A stretch of 64,000 nt of DNA from Microvirga calopogonii (GTDB lineage: Bacteria; Pseudomonadota; Alphaproteobacteria; Rhizobiales; Beijerinckiaceae): assembly GCF_003347665.1 (NCBI RefSeq), contig NZ_QDGA01000003.1, forward strand, positions 186,001-250,000. The letters run 5' to 3'. The notes below the pieces were generated by a model. That model was not told where the DNA came from. It did not search any database and was given only the letters and a program-made list of their open reading frames with translations. Below, piece after piece: positions 50,720-60,524 of the stretch (position 1 is the first letter of the stretch; each line of letters starts with the position of its first letter). The position numbers and the translations under genes were made by a program.

Positions 50720-51583
50720 TTGACCCGTCGGATCGACCATCTCGTCATTGCTGTCCGCGACTTGGATCAAGCCGGAAGCTTCTATCGGCGTCTCGGCTTC
50801 CAGGTCGGCGGCCGCAACCGTCACCCTTGGGGCACGGAGAACCGGATCGTCCAGTTCTCCGGTTCCTTCATCGAACTGATCACGGTCGGCGAGGGCGCGG
50901 CCATCGCGCCGCATCGGGCCAGTGCCTTCAGTTTCGGTGCCTTCGTCCAGGATTATCTCAGGGGCCGCGAGGGCCTCGCCATGCTGGTCCTCGACAGCCA
51001 GAATGCCGAGGCGGACGCGACTCTGTTTTCGCAAAAGGGCATCGGATCGTTCGAGCCGTTCCATTTCGAGCGCAGCGGCAAGCGTCCCGACGGAAGCGAG
51101 ACGAAGGTCGCTTTCACCCTGGCTTTCGCAGCGGCCAAAGACTCTCCGAAGGCCGGTTTCTTCGTCTGTCAGCAGCATTTCCCGGAAAACTTCTGGAACC
51201 CTGAATTTCAGCGTCACGACAACAGGGCGACGCAGATTTCATCCGTCACCCTGGCGGCGCCGGATCCGGAGCGGCTTCGCACCTTCCTGACCGCTTTCAC
51301 GGGCGTGCAGCCCGCGAGCCCTGATGGAGACGATCTGTCCTTCCGGTTGGGCAATAGTCACATCGACGTGCTCACGCCCGACGACGCGGCCGAGAACTAC
51401 GGGTCGGTGGAGGCCGAACTCGATCAGCCGTCCTTCGTGGCTTTTGCGGTTCGCGTTGAGGACATCCACGCCCACGCGAAATGGCTGGATGCCGCCGAGA
51501 TTCCTTACCAGCATATCGGCAGCAGGCTCATCGTGCCGGCGAGCGCAGCCTTCGGCGTCGCGATCGCCTTCGAGCCAACGTAA
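50720..51583 (+). CDS. VOC family (glyoxalase-like) protein
   Basis: This is a 287-aa protein with two VOC (vicinal oxygen chelate) halves. The N-terminal part begins RRIDHLVIAVRDLDQAGSFY, and the second part begins about residue 170 (ISSVTLAAPDPERLRTFL). It resembles the glyoxalase_3 group of uncharacterised enzymes; no substrate can be assigned. The start is uncertain: TTG 50720 has a GAGAG site, while TTGs at 50699/50702 would add seven or six residues. It is unlike mce at 9.7 kb in length and order of motifs. Confidence 0.75.
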   Translation: MTRRIDHLVIAVRDLDQAGSFYRRLGFQVGGRNRHPWGTENRIVQFSGSFIELITVGEGAAIAPHRASAFSFGAFVQDYLRGREGLAMLVLDSQNAEADATLFSQKGIGSFEPFHFERSGKRPDGSETKVAFTLAFAAAKDSPKAGFFVCQQHFPENFWNPEFQRHDNRATQISSVTLAAPDPERLRTFLTAFTGVQPASPDGDDLSFRLGNSHIDVLTPDDAAENYGSVEAELDQPSFVAFAVRVEDIHAHAKWLDAAEIPYQHIGSRLIVPASAAFGVAIAFEPT

Positions 51584-51635
51584 TATTAACCATGATCCTC
51601 TAGACGGTGGGAAAACATCGTGTGGGGGACTGGTT

Positions 51636-52037
51636 GTGACTTCATCTCTGGCGGGCTTGGCCGACTTCCTGATTTTCTTCGTTCTCGCCGTCGCCCTGGT
51701 CGGCCTGTACCTGGCGATTTATACGCTGGCGACCATGCACAACGAGTTCGCGCTGATCCGTGAGAATGTGATCTCGGCGGCGACGGCTCTCGGATTCAGC
51801 CTCGTCGGCTTCGCCCTTCCCTTGGCGAGCGCCATCGTCCACGCCCAGACCATCGTCGATTGCCTCGTATGGGGCCTGGTGGCCCTAGCCGTGCAGATCC
51901 TCGTCTACTGGCTTGTGCGTATCGTGATGCCGAACCTGTCTCAGCGCATCGCCGGAGGCGAGATGGCAGCCGCTTTGTTCCTCGGTGCCGCGTCGCTCGC
52001 CGCCGGAATCATCAACGCGGCCGCTATGACATTCTAA
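51636..52037 (+). CDS. DUF350 family membrane protein
   Basis: This is a 133-aa protein with four hydrophobic helices: ADFLIFFVLAVALVGLYLAI, ISAATALGFSLVGFALPLAS, IVDCLVWGLVALAVQILVYW, and a final AALFLGAASLAAGIINAA. This matches the paired-repeat DUF350 family of inner-membrane proteins. The GTG start is supported by GTGGGGGA 7 nt upstream. Function unknown; members are sometimes near stress genes. Here it is convergent with a small HTH gene. Confidence 0.8.
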   Translation: MTSSLAGLADFLIFFVLAVALVGLYLAIYTLATMHNEFALIRENVISAATALGFSLVGFALPLASAIVHAQTIVDCLVWGLVALAVQILVYWLVRIVMPNLSQRIAGGEMAAALFLGAASLAAGIINAAAMTF

Positions 52038-52061
52038 AGCATCGGACCCAAAGGTGGGTCC
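52038..52061 (+). repeat. AGCATCG-type hairpin after the DUF350 gene
   Basis: AGCATCGGACCCA with an AAGG loop and TGGGTCC forms a 7-bp perfect stem. It begins at the DUF350 stop codon and belongs by sequence to the AGAGCATCG repeat family. It lacks a following U-run. Confidence 0.5.
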
Positions 52062-52123
52062 CGGCTTCCCTGGTTGGAGAGCCTGCGGTTCCGGGCGGCG
52101 GCCCCGGAGGGCTGCATGGCGTG

Positions 52124-52393
52124 CTAAGCACTCGCTTCGACCATGCGGGCGAACTGAACGGCCTCGGCGCGCAGGGCTGGCGGCACAAGCATCGGGTTCT
52201 TGTGCCTGACGGCATAGAGCATGGCGATCCGCTCGATTGCCCTGAGATACAGATCCGGGATCTCGCTCTCGCCCCATTCGAAGGATTGGTAGTCGCGCAG
52301 GCTCAGGTCGATCTCGTGGGCCATCTTGCTTTGGGTAAAGCCGAGTGCCGTTCTGAGAGCCATGAGCTCGTGCACTTTGTTCTGTTCGGACAT
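52124..52393 (-). CDS. small XRE-type helix-turn-helix protein
   Basis: This is an 89-aa protein with an HTH of the XRE/Cro type. The segment LMALRTALGFTQSKMAHEID is followed by LSLRDYQSFEWGESEIPDLY, matching helix-turn-helix plus the recognition/Glu-rich helices. No sensor or dimerisation domain is seen beyond a C-terminal helix. ATG 52393 has a GGGGGG box 7 nt upstream; an earlier in-frame ATG (52426) is possible. It is a solitary regulator of unknown targets. The 263 bp before kdsA are AT-rich and show no other gene. Confidence 0.7.
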   Translation of the reverse strand: MSEQNKVHELMALRTALGFTQSKMAHEIDLSLRDYQSFEWGESEIPDLYLRAIERIAMLYAVRHKNPMLVPPALRAEAVQFARMVEASA

Positions 52394-52656
52394 AGGAGCG
52401 CCCCCCAAGCGCTGCGAAGTGATCATGACAACCGGTTCAGGACGGATTGAAGGTAAATTTTCTCAATCTTTCCATGCGGATAGAAGCATGTTTTAGAGCT
52501 TCCCCAAAGTAAATCGACCTTTGGTTGGAAAGAAACGTCCTTTTCTCGCTTTTGGTTAAGGATCGGCCAGCTGCTTTCCATCTCTGCTCACAAAGCGACG
52601 ACGTGCCATGCACTTCGCCGCTTTGCTTGCTGCCGCAGACAGGATAGAGACGGCGC

Positions 52657-53505
52657 ATGACCGACACCAAACAGCATCCCGCAATCGTCGAGGCTGGCAG
52701 CGTCCGCTTCGGCAATCATCTGCCGCTCAGCATTATTGCGGGGCCCTGCGCCATGGAAAGCCGTGAGCACGCGCTCGAGATGGCGGCCGCGCTCAAGGAG
52801 ATCGCCGGAAAGCTGGGCCTGGGCCTCGTCTACAAGTCATCCTTCGACAAGGCGAACCGCACGTCGATATCCAGCGCCCGCGGCATCGGGCTGGACAAAG
52901 CGCTCGCCATCTTCGCCGAGGTGAAGGAGACATACGGTCTTCCCGTTATCACCGATGTGCACGAGAACGACCAATGCGCGCCGGTGGGCGAGGTGGTCGA
53001 TATCCTGCAGATTCCCGCCTTCCTCTGCCGCCAGACGGACCTTCTGGTTGCCGCAGCGAAGACTGGGCGGGTGGTCAACGTGAAGAAGGGCCAGTTCCTC
53101 GCCCCGTGGGACATGGCCAATGTGGCCGCCAAGGTGACGGCTGCCGGCAACCCGAACGTGATGCTCACGGAGCGCGGGGCCTCCTTCGGCTACAATACGC
53201 TCGTGTCCGACATGCGCTCCCTGCCGATCATGGCAGAGACGGGTGCTCCGGTGATCTTCGATGCCACCCATTCCGTGCAGCAGCCTGGCGGCAAGGGCAC
53301 GACCTCGGGCGGCCAGCGCGAATACGTGCCGGTGCTCGCGCGCGCCGCCGTCGCAGTCGGTGTGGCGGGCGTCTTCATCGAGACACACCAGGACCCGGAC
53401 AAGGCGCCGTCCGACGGGCCCAACATGGTGCCGTTGAAGGAGCTCGAAGGACTGCTCGCACAGCTCAAGGCGTTCGATGCGTTAGCGAAGGGCAGGGCGG
53501 GTTAG
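52657..53505 (+). CDS. kdsA: 3-deoxy-8-phosphooctulonate synthase
   Basis: This enzyme makes Kdo-8-phosphate for the LPS core. The 282-aa TIM barrel contains [40 protein letters not shown], and the [18 protein letters not shown] and [20 protein letters not shown] motifs. ATG 52657 follows an AGGAT site. It belongs functionally with the lpx genes at 28.6-33.0 kb. A loop-forming TCGAGCCT/AGGCTCGA sequence follows its stop (53520-53541). Confidence 0.97.
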   Translation: MTDTKQHPAIVEAGSVRFGNHLPLSIIAGPCAMESREHALEMAAALKEIAGKLGLGLVYKSSFDKANRTSISSARGIGLDKALAIFAEVKETYGLPVITDVHENDQCAPVGEVVDILQIPAFLCRQTDLLVAAAKTGRVVNVKKGQFLAPWDMANVAAKVTAAGNPNVMLTERGASFGYNTLVSDMRSLPIMAETGAPVIFDATHSVQQPGGKGTTSGGQREYVPVLARAAVAVGVAGVFIETHQDPDKAPSDGPNMVPLKELEGLLAQLKAFDALAKGRAG

Positions 53506-53560
53506 CGCCAAATCTTTTCTCGAGCCTGGCTTAAGGCTCGATCGGCATTCAGCTTCGTCG

Positions 53561-53648
53561 TCATCACCGGCCTTGTGCCGGTGATCTCGATCCGAATAGT
53601 TCAGCGCTTCAACCAATCGGGATGGCCGGGACAAGCCCGGCTATGGCG
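53561..53648 (+). repeat. ATGGCCGG-type twin-hairpin repeat
   Basis: ATCACCGGC/GCCGGTGAT forms the first hairpin. CCGGG-ACAAG-CCCGG inside ATGGCCGGGACAAGCCCGGC forms the second. The same two-hairpin plan occurs at 61961-62057. The elements look like members of one dispersed extragenic palindromic family. No gene is seen between kdsA and the MFS start (53506-53778). Confidence 0.65.
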
Positions 53649-53778
53649 TAGTGGGTGTCATCTGGGCCGCATTCCATGTCTTTTCAGGAGGGCAGGTCTG
53701 CGCTCCCGCCGCTCGATTAGCGTCGGTGCCATGGTAAGGAGCTTATGCTCCCTTACCGGCAACAGGCGCAAAAACTCC

Positions 53779-54948
53779 ATGTCCTCCCGCAACCTGATCC
53801 TGATCCTCGCCACCAGCGGCTTTGCGAGCACCTTCTCCGGCCGCGCGGTCGAACCGATGGTGGGAATCATTGCCCGGGACCTGGGCTCGAATCCTCAGAC
53901 CATCGCGCTTCTCTCGGCGGCTTTCGCGCTGCCCTATGCGTTCATCCAGCCGATTCTTGGGCCTATCGGCGACGCGCTGGGCAAGGAGCGCGTCATGAAG
54001 GTGGCGCTGTCGGTCCTCTTCGTTGCCCTGGCCTGCTCTGCTTTCGCCCCGAATGCGCCCACGCTTTTCACGCTTCGCATCGTCGCCGGCGCGGCTGCCG
54101 GTGGCGCGGTGCCGCTCTCCATCGCTCTGATCGGTGACCGGGTCGAGATGGCGCAGCGGCAGATTGCGTTAAGCCGCTACCTGGTTGCCGTCATCATCGG
54201 CCAGCTCGCCGGCTCCTCGCTGGCAGGTCTCCTGGCGCAATTCATCGGCTGGCGCGGCGTGTTCGTCCTCTCGACAACGATGATGGCGCTGGCGCTTGCC
54301 GCGACCGTCATCGGCTTCCGAGGCTCATTGCCGGGCGGCCAATTCGATCCGAGGACGGCGATCCTGCGTTACCGGAGCATCCTGTCCAATCCGCGTGCGC
54401 TGTTTCTCTTCGGCTCGGTCTTCGTCGAGGCCATCGCGCTGTTCGGCATCTTTCCCTATGTGGCGCCCCTGCTCGAGGAGCGCGGCGGAGGTGGGGCGGC
54501 CGAAGCGGGCTTTGCCATCGGCGGGTTCGCCCTCGGCGGCTTGGTCTATTCCGCTCTCGTGACCTGGATGCTGCGGCGGCTCGGTATCGGCAGGATCCTC
54601 CTCGGCGGAGGCTTGTTTGCCGGTGCCGCACTCCTCGTCCTTGGGCTCGGCGGCGATTGGAAGCTCGATGCGGCGGCCCTGCTGCTCATGGGCCTCGGCT
54701 TCTACATGCTCCACAACACCTTCCAGGCCCAGGTGACGGAAGTGGCCCCCGGCGCGCGCGCCTCGGCTGTTGCGCTCCATGCCTTCTCGTTCTTCTGCGG
54801 ACAGGCGCTCGGCGTCGTGCTGATGGGCTTCGGCTTGCGAACGATCGGGCTGACCGGAGCGACGGGTGTAGCCGCCCTGATCATCGTCGGCGTCGGCGTG
54901 ACGGCCTCCCTCGTCCTGCCGAAGCCCGCCGCTCAGCGGGCGCGGTAG
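53779..54948 (+). CDS. MFS transporter
   Basis: This is a 12-helix major facilitator superfamily protein (389 aa). The N-terminal half shows the A-motif-like loop [20 protein letters not shown] between helices 2 and 3. The second half starts near residue 200 after a central loop ([19 protein letters not shown]). Its substrate is unknown; drug or metabolite efflux is typical of this group. ATG 53779 was preferred; an upstream ATG (53731) would add a 16-residue basic leader. Its 3' end overlaps the convergent queF by 16 bp. Confidence 0.82.
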   Translation: MSSRNLILILATSGFASTFSGRAVEPMVGIIARDLGSNPQTIALLSAAFALPYAFIQPILGPIGDALGKERVMKVALSVLFVALACSAFAPNAPTLFTLRIVAGAAAGGAVPLSIALIGDRVEMAQRQIALSRYLVAVIIGQLAGSSLAGLLAQFIGWRGVFVLSTTMMALALAATVIGFRGSLPGGQFDPRTAILRYRSILSNPRALFLFGSVFVEAIALFGIFPYVAPLLEERGGGGAAEAGFAIGGFALGGLVYSALVTWMLRRLGIGRILLGGGLFAGAALLVLGLGGDWKLDAAALLLMGLGFYMLHNTFQAQVTEVAPGARASAVALHAFSFFCGQALGVVLMGFGLRTIGLTGATGVAALIIVGVGVTASLVLPKPAAQRAR

Positions 54949-55382
54949 GGCGCCACGCCCTGATCGGGCAGCCAGAGGTTCTTCGGCAGCTCGCCGGTCT
55001 GCCAGAATACGTCGATAGGGATGCCGCCGCGAGGATACCAGTAACCGCCGATCCGCAGGTAGCGCGGCTCCAGAAGCTCGGCGAGGCGTTTGCCGATGGC
55101 GACCGTACAATCCTCGTGGAAGGCGCCATGGTTGCGGAAGCTGTGCATGTAGAGCTTGAGCGACTTCGATTCGACGAGCCACGGACCCGGGACGTAGTCG
55201 ATCACCAGGATCGCGAAATCCGGCTGGCCCGTCACCGGGCAGAGCGAGGTGAATTCCGGCACGGTGAAGCGGGCGAGGTAATCGGTGTCGGGATGGGGGT
55301 TCGGCACCCGGTCGAGCTGCGCTTCCTCGGGGGATTGGGGCTGGGAGCTCGCCTGGCCGAGCTGAAGGGTAGTTTCCGTCAT
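54933..55382 (-). CDS. queF: NADPH-dependent 7-cyano-7-deazaguanine reductase
   Basis: This enzyme reduces preQ0 to preQ1 in queuosine synthesis. The 149-aa single-domain (YkvM-type) protein has the nucleophile Cys48 in [13 protein letters not shown] with Asp55, the motif [20 protein letters not shown], and [18 protein letters not shown]. Its 3' end lies 16 bp inside the MFS gene. It is read divergently from eno. Other queuosine genes and a preQ1 riboswitch are not seen here. Confidence 0.94.
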   Translation of the reverse strand: MTETTLQLGQASSQPQSPEEAQLDRVPNPHPDTDYLARFTVPEFTSLCPVTGQPDFAILVIDYVPGPWLVESKSLKLYMHSFRNHGAFHEDCTVAIGKRLAELLEPRYLRIGGYWYPRGGIPIDVFWQTGELPKNLWLPDQGVAPYRAR

Positions 55383-55467
55383 CTGGATTTGACCTTGGAT
55401 TGATAGAGGGGAAAGCTCTTGCCGTCCTTGCTCACATGGGCATTTCGGTCAATAAGCCAATTCATGA

Positions 55468-56814
<1,347 letters not shown>

Positions 56815-56839
56815 ATTCGAGAGAGCAATACACGGAGAG

Positions 56840-56866
56840 AGCCGCCGCAAGGCGGCTTTTTCTTTT
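56840..56866 (+). terminator. Rho-independent terminator of eno
   Basis: A 7-bp perfect stem, AGCCGCC/GGCGGCT, is closed by a GCAA tetraloop and followed by TTTTCTTTT. It is one of the clearest terminators in the window. Confidence 0.9.
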
Positions 56867-56885
56867 GCTCCTCGTCACGGCTAGA

Positions 56886-56986
56886 GCATCGAACGCAAAA
56901 GTGGGAACTGGTTTTGCGTGTAAAGATGCAGGAAAACAAAAGCTTAGAGCATCGGACGTGAGTTCGAATTTCCGTCCGATGCTCTA
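56886..56986 (+). repeat. double-hairpin AGAGCATCG repeat between eno and ftsB
   Basis: A 44-bp element (56886-56929) has GCGCAAAA-type arms. It is inverted relative to the copy at 38449-38492 and identical at 39 of 44 positions. It is followed by a perfect 14-bp inverted repeat, TAGAGCATCGGACG (56945-56958) with CGTCCGATGCTCTA (56973-56986). The remaining gap to ftsB (to 57134) shows no gene. Both the repeat pair and its order mirror the comEC-lexA copy. Confidence 0.85.
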
Positions 56987-57134
56987 GGTCCACGGGTTGG
57001 CCATCTCGATTTTTAGAGCGGCCCCTTTCGGACCGGGATCTCTGGCGAAGGCCGGCGGTCCTGGGAGGATTTTAGCATCGGGGAACTCCAGTCTCTAACA
57101 CCTCCTTAACCATGTCCCTGTAAGACTCTGCCGC

Positions 57135-57449
57135 ATGGTGATCCGCAGACGTGCACGACGATTTCTGATTCCGCTGGTGATCTACGGCATCTCGGCGGGT
57201 GTGGCGGCTTATTTCGTGCACCACGCTCACAGTGGCGCGCGGGGCATCGAGGCCCAGCAGAAATATGAAGCGCAGGTGGCTGAACTTTCAGCCGAGCTGG
57301 ATGGTTTAAAGACCCAGCGCTCCGAATGGGAGCGCCGCATCGCGCTGCTCAGGAGCGACCAGATCGACCGCGATCTGCTCGAGGAGAGAGCGCGCGTAAT
57401 GTTAGGACGTGTGCACAAGAACGACCTCGTGATCATCACGGGGCCATAA
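57135..57449 (+). CDS. ftsB: septum formation initiator (FtsB/DivIC-like)
   Basis: This is a bitopic cell-division protein of the FtsQLB complex. The 104-aa protein has a short basic N-terminus, a transmembrane helix (LIPLVIYGISAGVAAYFVHH), and then a coiled coil (KYEAQVAELSAELDGLKTQR) with the conserved DQIDRDLLEERARVMLG near the end. The position between eno and pdhA is the standard alphaproteobacterial location. No ribosome-binding site of strength is seen. Confidence 0.88.
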   Translation: MVIRRRARRFLIPLVIYGISAGVAAYFVHHAHSGARGIEAQQKYEAQVAELSAELDGLKTQRSEWERRIALLRSDQIDRDLLEERARVMLGRVHKNDLVIITGP

Positions 57450-57621
57450 TTAACAATAACTTAAAAGTTCTGCTTAACTGAATTTCAGTTTATTTTTATT
57501 TTCGTTGTTCTGCCAATGACTTACGCGTTTCATTGTGCAGCGCAAAACACCTTTTGGGCCTCTCGATTTCCGATTCCGACTGCGCTACAACTTTCGTCGA
57601 GGAAACCCTTCGGAGGACCCG

Positions 57622-58683
57622 ATGGCTGTTGCTGCCCGCAAGGCGGGCCGTGCCGGTACTGGCGCGGCTAACAAGACTAATTCCGGTAAAGGCTCCAATC
57701 GCGGAGCCGCCCCCAACTCCCCACAATTCGACAAGAACCAGGACCTGGCGTCTTATAACGACATGCTGCTGATCCGGCGCTTCGAGGAGAAGTCCGGCCA
57801 GATGTACGGCATGGGCCTGATCGGCGGTTTCTGCCATCTCTATATCGGCCAGGAAGCCGTCGTCGTCGGCATGCAGATGGCGACGAAAGAGGGCGATCAG
57901 GTGATCACGGGTTACCGCGATCACGGTCACATGCTTGCCTGCGGCATGGACGCGAAAGGCGTCATGGCCGAGCTGACGGGGCGCCGCGGCGGCCTGTCGA
58001 AGGGCAAGGGCGGCTCCATGCACATGTTCTCCAAGGAGAAGCATTTCTATGGCGGCCACGGCATTGTCGGCGCGCAGGTGTCGCTCGGCACCGGCATCGC
58101 CTTCGCGAACCATTATCGCGAGAACGGCAATGTCTGCCTGACCTATTTCGGCGACGGCGCGGCCAATCAGGGTCAGGTCTACGAGAGCTTCAACATGGCG
58201 GCTCTCTGGAAGCTGCCGGTCGTCTACGTGATCGAGAACAACCGCTACGCCATGGGCACGGCCGTGACCCGCGCGTCGGCTCAGACGGACTTCTCGAAGC
58301 GCGGTCTGTCCTTCGGCATCCCCGGCGAGCAGGTGGACGGCATGGACGTGCGCGCTGTCTACGCCGCCGGCCAGCGCGCGATCGAGCATGCCCGCTCCGG
58401 CAAGGGGCCGTACATCCTCGAGATGCAGACCTACCGCTATCGCGGCCATTCCATGTCCGATCCGGCGAAGTACCGCACGAAGGACGAAGTGACCCGGATG
58501 CGCGAAGAGTACGATCCGATCGAGCAGGTGCGCCGCCGTCTGCTGGAGAGCTGGAAGCTGTCGGAAGACGAGCTGAAGGCCATCGACAGCAAGGTGCGCG
58601 AGATCGTCAACGAGGCGGCCGAGTTCGCCACGCACGATCCGGAGCCCGATCCGTCCGAGCTCTACACGGACATCCTTCTGTAA
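57622..58683 (+). CDS. pdhA: pyruvate dehydrogenase E1 component, alpha subunit
   Basis: This subunit forms with PdhB the thiamine-diphosphate-dependent decarboxylase. The 353-aa protein has a low-complexity N-terminal stretch (about 45 residues rich in Ala/Gly/Ser/Asn) and then LLIRRFEEKSGQMYGMGLIG. The TPP/Mg motif is GDGAANQGQVYESFN, ending IENN, and the loop YRGHSMSDPAKYR is present. GGAGGA lies 5 bp before the ATG. A 172-bp gap precedes it, likely holding the promoter of the whole pdh operon. Confidence 0.96.
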   Translation: MAVAARKAGRAGTGAANKTNSGKGSNRGAAPNSPQFDKNQDLASYNDMLLIRRFEEKSGQMYGMGLIGGFCHLYIGQEAVVVGMQMATKEGDQVITGYRDHGHMLACGMDAKGVMAELTGRRGGLSKGKGGSMHMFSKEKHFYGGHGIVGAQVSLGTGIAFANHYRENGNVCLTYFGDGAANQGQVYESFNMAALWKLPVVYVIENNRYAMGTAVTRASAQTDFSKRGLSFGIPGEQVDGMDVRAVYAAGQRAIEHARSGKGPYILEMQTYRYRGHSMSDPAKYRTKDEVTRMREEYDPIEQVRRRLLESWKLSEDELKAIDSKVREIVNEAAEFATHDPEPDPSELYTDILL

Positions 58684-58743
58684 GCGGCGTGCGTAAGCGC
58701 CGCTCACAATTTTCGCCTTAGCGACAATCAACACGAGTCTTTC

Positions 58744-60195
58744 ATGGCGATCGATATTCTCATGCCTGCCCTCTCGCCCACCATGGAGCAGGGCAAACTG
58801 GCCAAGTGGCTGAAAAAAGAAGGCGATCAGGTCAAGCCCGGTGACGTGCTGGCCGAAATCGAGACCGACAAGGCGACCATGGAGGTCGAGGCGATCGACG
58901 AAGGCGTCCTCGCCAAGATCCTGGTCTCCGACGGCACCGATAACGTGGCGGTGAACACCCCCATCGCGATTCTCGCCGGCGAGGGCGAGGACGTGTCCGC
59001 GGCCGCTTCGTCTGCGAAGGCCCCGGCCGCTCCGGCGCCGGAAGCCCAACCGGCCCCGACGCCCGACATGCAGCGGGAAGGGATGGCCGACCGTCCGTCG
59101 CCCGACTCGATTCCCGGCACCGACGTGACTCCGGTGGCTAAGCCCGCGGCTCCCTCGGTCATCACCAACCGCACGTCCTACAACGCCATGGCCGAAATCC
59201 CCGAGGGAACGGAACTGGTCAACATGACCGTCCGCGAAGCCCTTCGCGATGCCATGGCCGAAGAGATGCGCAAGGATGGCACGGTCTTCGTCATGGGCGA
59301 AGAGGTGGCCGAATACCAGGGCGCCTACAAGGTCACCCAGGGCCTGCTGCAGGAATTCGGCGCGAAGCGCGTGATCGACACGCCCATCACCGAGCACGGC
59401 TTCGCCGGCGTCGGCGTCGGTGCGGCCTTCACCGGCCTGCGCCCCGTGGTCGAGTTCATGACCTTCAACTTCGCCATGCAGGCGATCGACCAGATCATCA
59501 ACTCGGCGGCCAAGACCCTCTACATGTCCGGCGGCCAGCTCGGTGCGCCCATCGTGTTCCGCGGCCCGAACGGCGCCGCCGCCCGCGTGGCCGCGCAGCA
59601 CAGCCAGGACTTCGCCGCCTGGTACTCGCAGATCCCAGGACTCAAGGTCGTGTCGCCTTATACGGCGTCCGACGCCAAGGGCCTGTTGAAGAGCGCCATC
59701 CGTGATCCCAACCCGGTGGTGTTCCTGGAGAACGAGATCCTCTACGGACAGTCCTTCCCGGTGCCGAAGCTCGACGACTTCACCGTGCCGATCGGCAAGG
59801 CGCGCATCCATCGCGAGGGCAAGGACGTCACCATCGTGTCCTTCTCCATCGGCATGACTTACGCGCTCAAGGCCGCCGAGGAACTGGCGAAGGAAGGCAT
59901 CGAGGCCGAGGTGATCGACCTGCGCACGATCCGTCCCATGGACACCGACACCATCGTCGCGTCGGTCATGAAGACCGGCCGCTGCGTCACGGTGGAAGAG
60001 GGCTATCCGCAATCGGGCGTCGGCGCCGAGATCGCCATGCGCATCATGGAGAACGCCTTCGATTACCTCGACGCGCCTGTGATCCGCATCACCGGCAAGG
60101 ACGTGCCCATGCCCTATGCGGCCAACCTCGAGAAGCTCGCGCTTCCGTCCGTGGCGGAAGTGGTGCAGGCGGCGAAAGCCGTTTGCTACAGGTGA
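58744..60195 (+). CDS. pdhB: pyruvate dehydrogenase E1 component, beta subunit (with lipoyl domain)
   Basis: This is the second half of the E1 heterotetramer. The 483-aa protein carries an unusual N-terminal lipoyl domain (about residues 1-80, lipoylated Lys43 in [16 protein letters not shown]). An Ala/Pro-rich linker follows, then a transketolase-type beta domain from about residue 150 ([40 protein letters not shown]). The lipoyl domain on E1-beta is known from alphaproteobacteria and is absent in E. coli. The lipoyl module resembles that of PdhC closely. Confidence 0.95.
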   Translation: MAIDILMPALSPTMEQGKLAKWLKKEGDQVKPGDVLAEIETDKATMEVEAIDEGVLAKILVSDGTDNVAVNTPIAILAGEGEDVSAAASSAKAPAAPAPEAQPAPTPDMQREGMADRPSPDSIPGTDVTPVAKPAAPSVITNRTSYNAMAEIPEGTELVNMTVREALRDAMAEEMRKDGTVFVMGEEVAEYQGAYKVTQGLLQEFGAKRVIDTPITEHGFAGVGVGAAFTGLRPVVEFMTFNFAMQAIDQIINSAAKTLYMSGGQLGAPIVFRGPNGAAARVAAQHSQDFAAWYSQIPGLKVVSPYTASDAKGLLKSAIRDPNPVVFLENEILYGQSFPVPKLDDFTVPIGKARIHREGKDVTIVSFSIGMTYALKAAEELAKEGIEAEVIDLRTIRPMDTDTIVASVMKTGRCVTVEEGYPQSGVGAEIAMRIMENAFDYLDAPVIRITGKDVPMPYAANLEKLALPSVAEVVQAAKAVCYR

Positions 60196-60199
60196 CGTC

Positions 60200-60496
60200 A
60201 TGGCCGAACGGAAATTCGAAGCCCTCAATGTCCCACCCGACGCCCTCGAGAAGGGGGGCGTCGAGATCCTGAGGGCTTCGGTGGTCGACGGGGCGGTGAG
60301 CATCGCGCTGCGCCGCGCCTTCGACGATCCGTTCACCTGGGGCGTGCTCCTGGTGGACCTCGCCCGTCACGCCGCGCGCGTCTACGCCATGGAAACGGAG
60401 TTCTCCGAGGAGGAGGCTCTCGCCGAGATCACGGCCGGCATCCAGGCCGAGCTGGATGATCCGAGCGATCCGGGCTCGACGCAGGCGATCAACTAA
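60200..60496 (+). CDS. DUF5076 domain protein in the pdh operon
   Basis: This is a 98-aa acidic protein of unknown function. It has the stretch FEALNVPPDALEKGGVEILR and an Ala/Glu-rich C-terminus (FSEEEALAEITAGIQAELDD). It sits 4 bp after pdhB and 28 bp before pdhC in the same orientation. The family is repeatedly found exactly here in Rhizobiales, so a role linked to the complex is likely but undefined. No catalytic motif is seen. Confidence 0.8.
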   Translation: MAERKFEALNVPPDALEKGGVEILRASVVDGAVSIALRRAFDDPFTWGVLLVDLARHAARVYAMETEFSEEEALAEITAGIQAELDDPSDPGSTQAIN

Positions 60497-60524
60497 TCCT
60501 TTCAAGTCAGGATCAATCAACGCC

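Noticed and set aside
57496..60336. 946-codon minus-strand ORF opposite pdhA/pdhB
   Set aside because: It is the antisense shadow of strongly GC3-biased genes; His/Arg/Asp-rich composition and no domain. The same applies to the long minus ORF at 25793-28066 opposite bamA.
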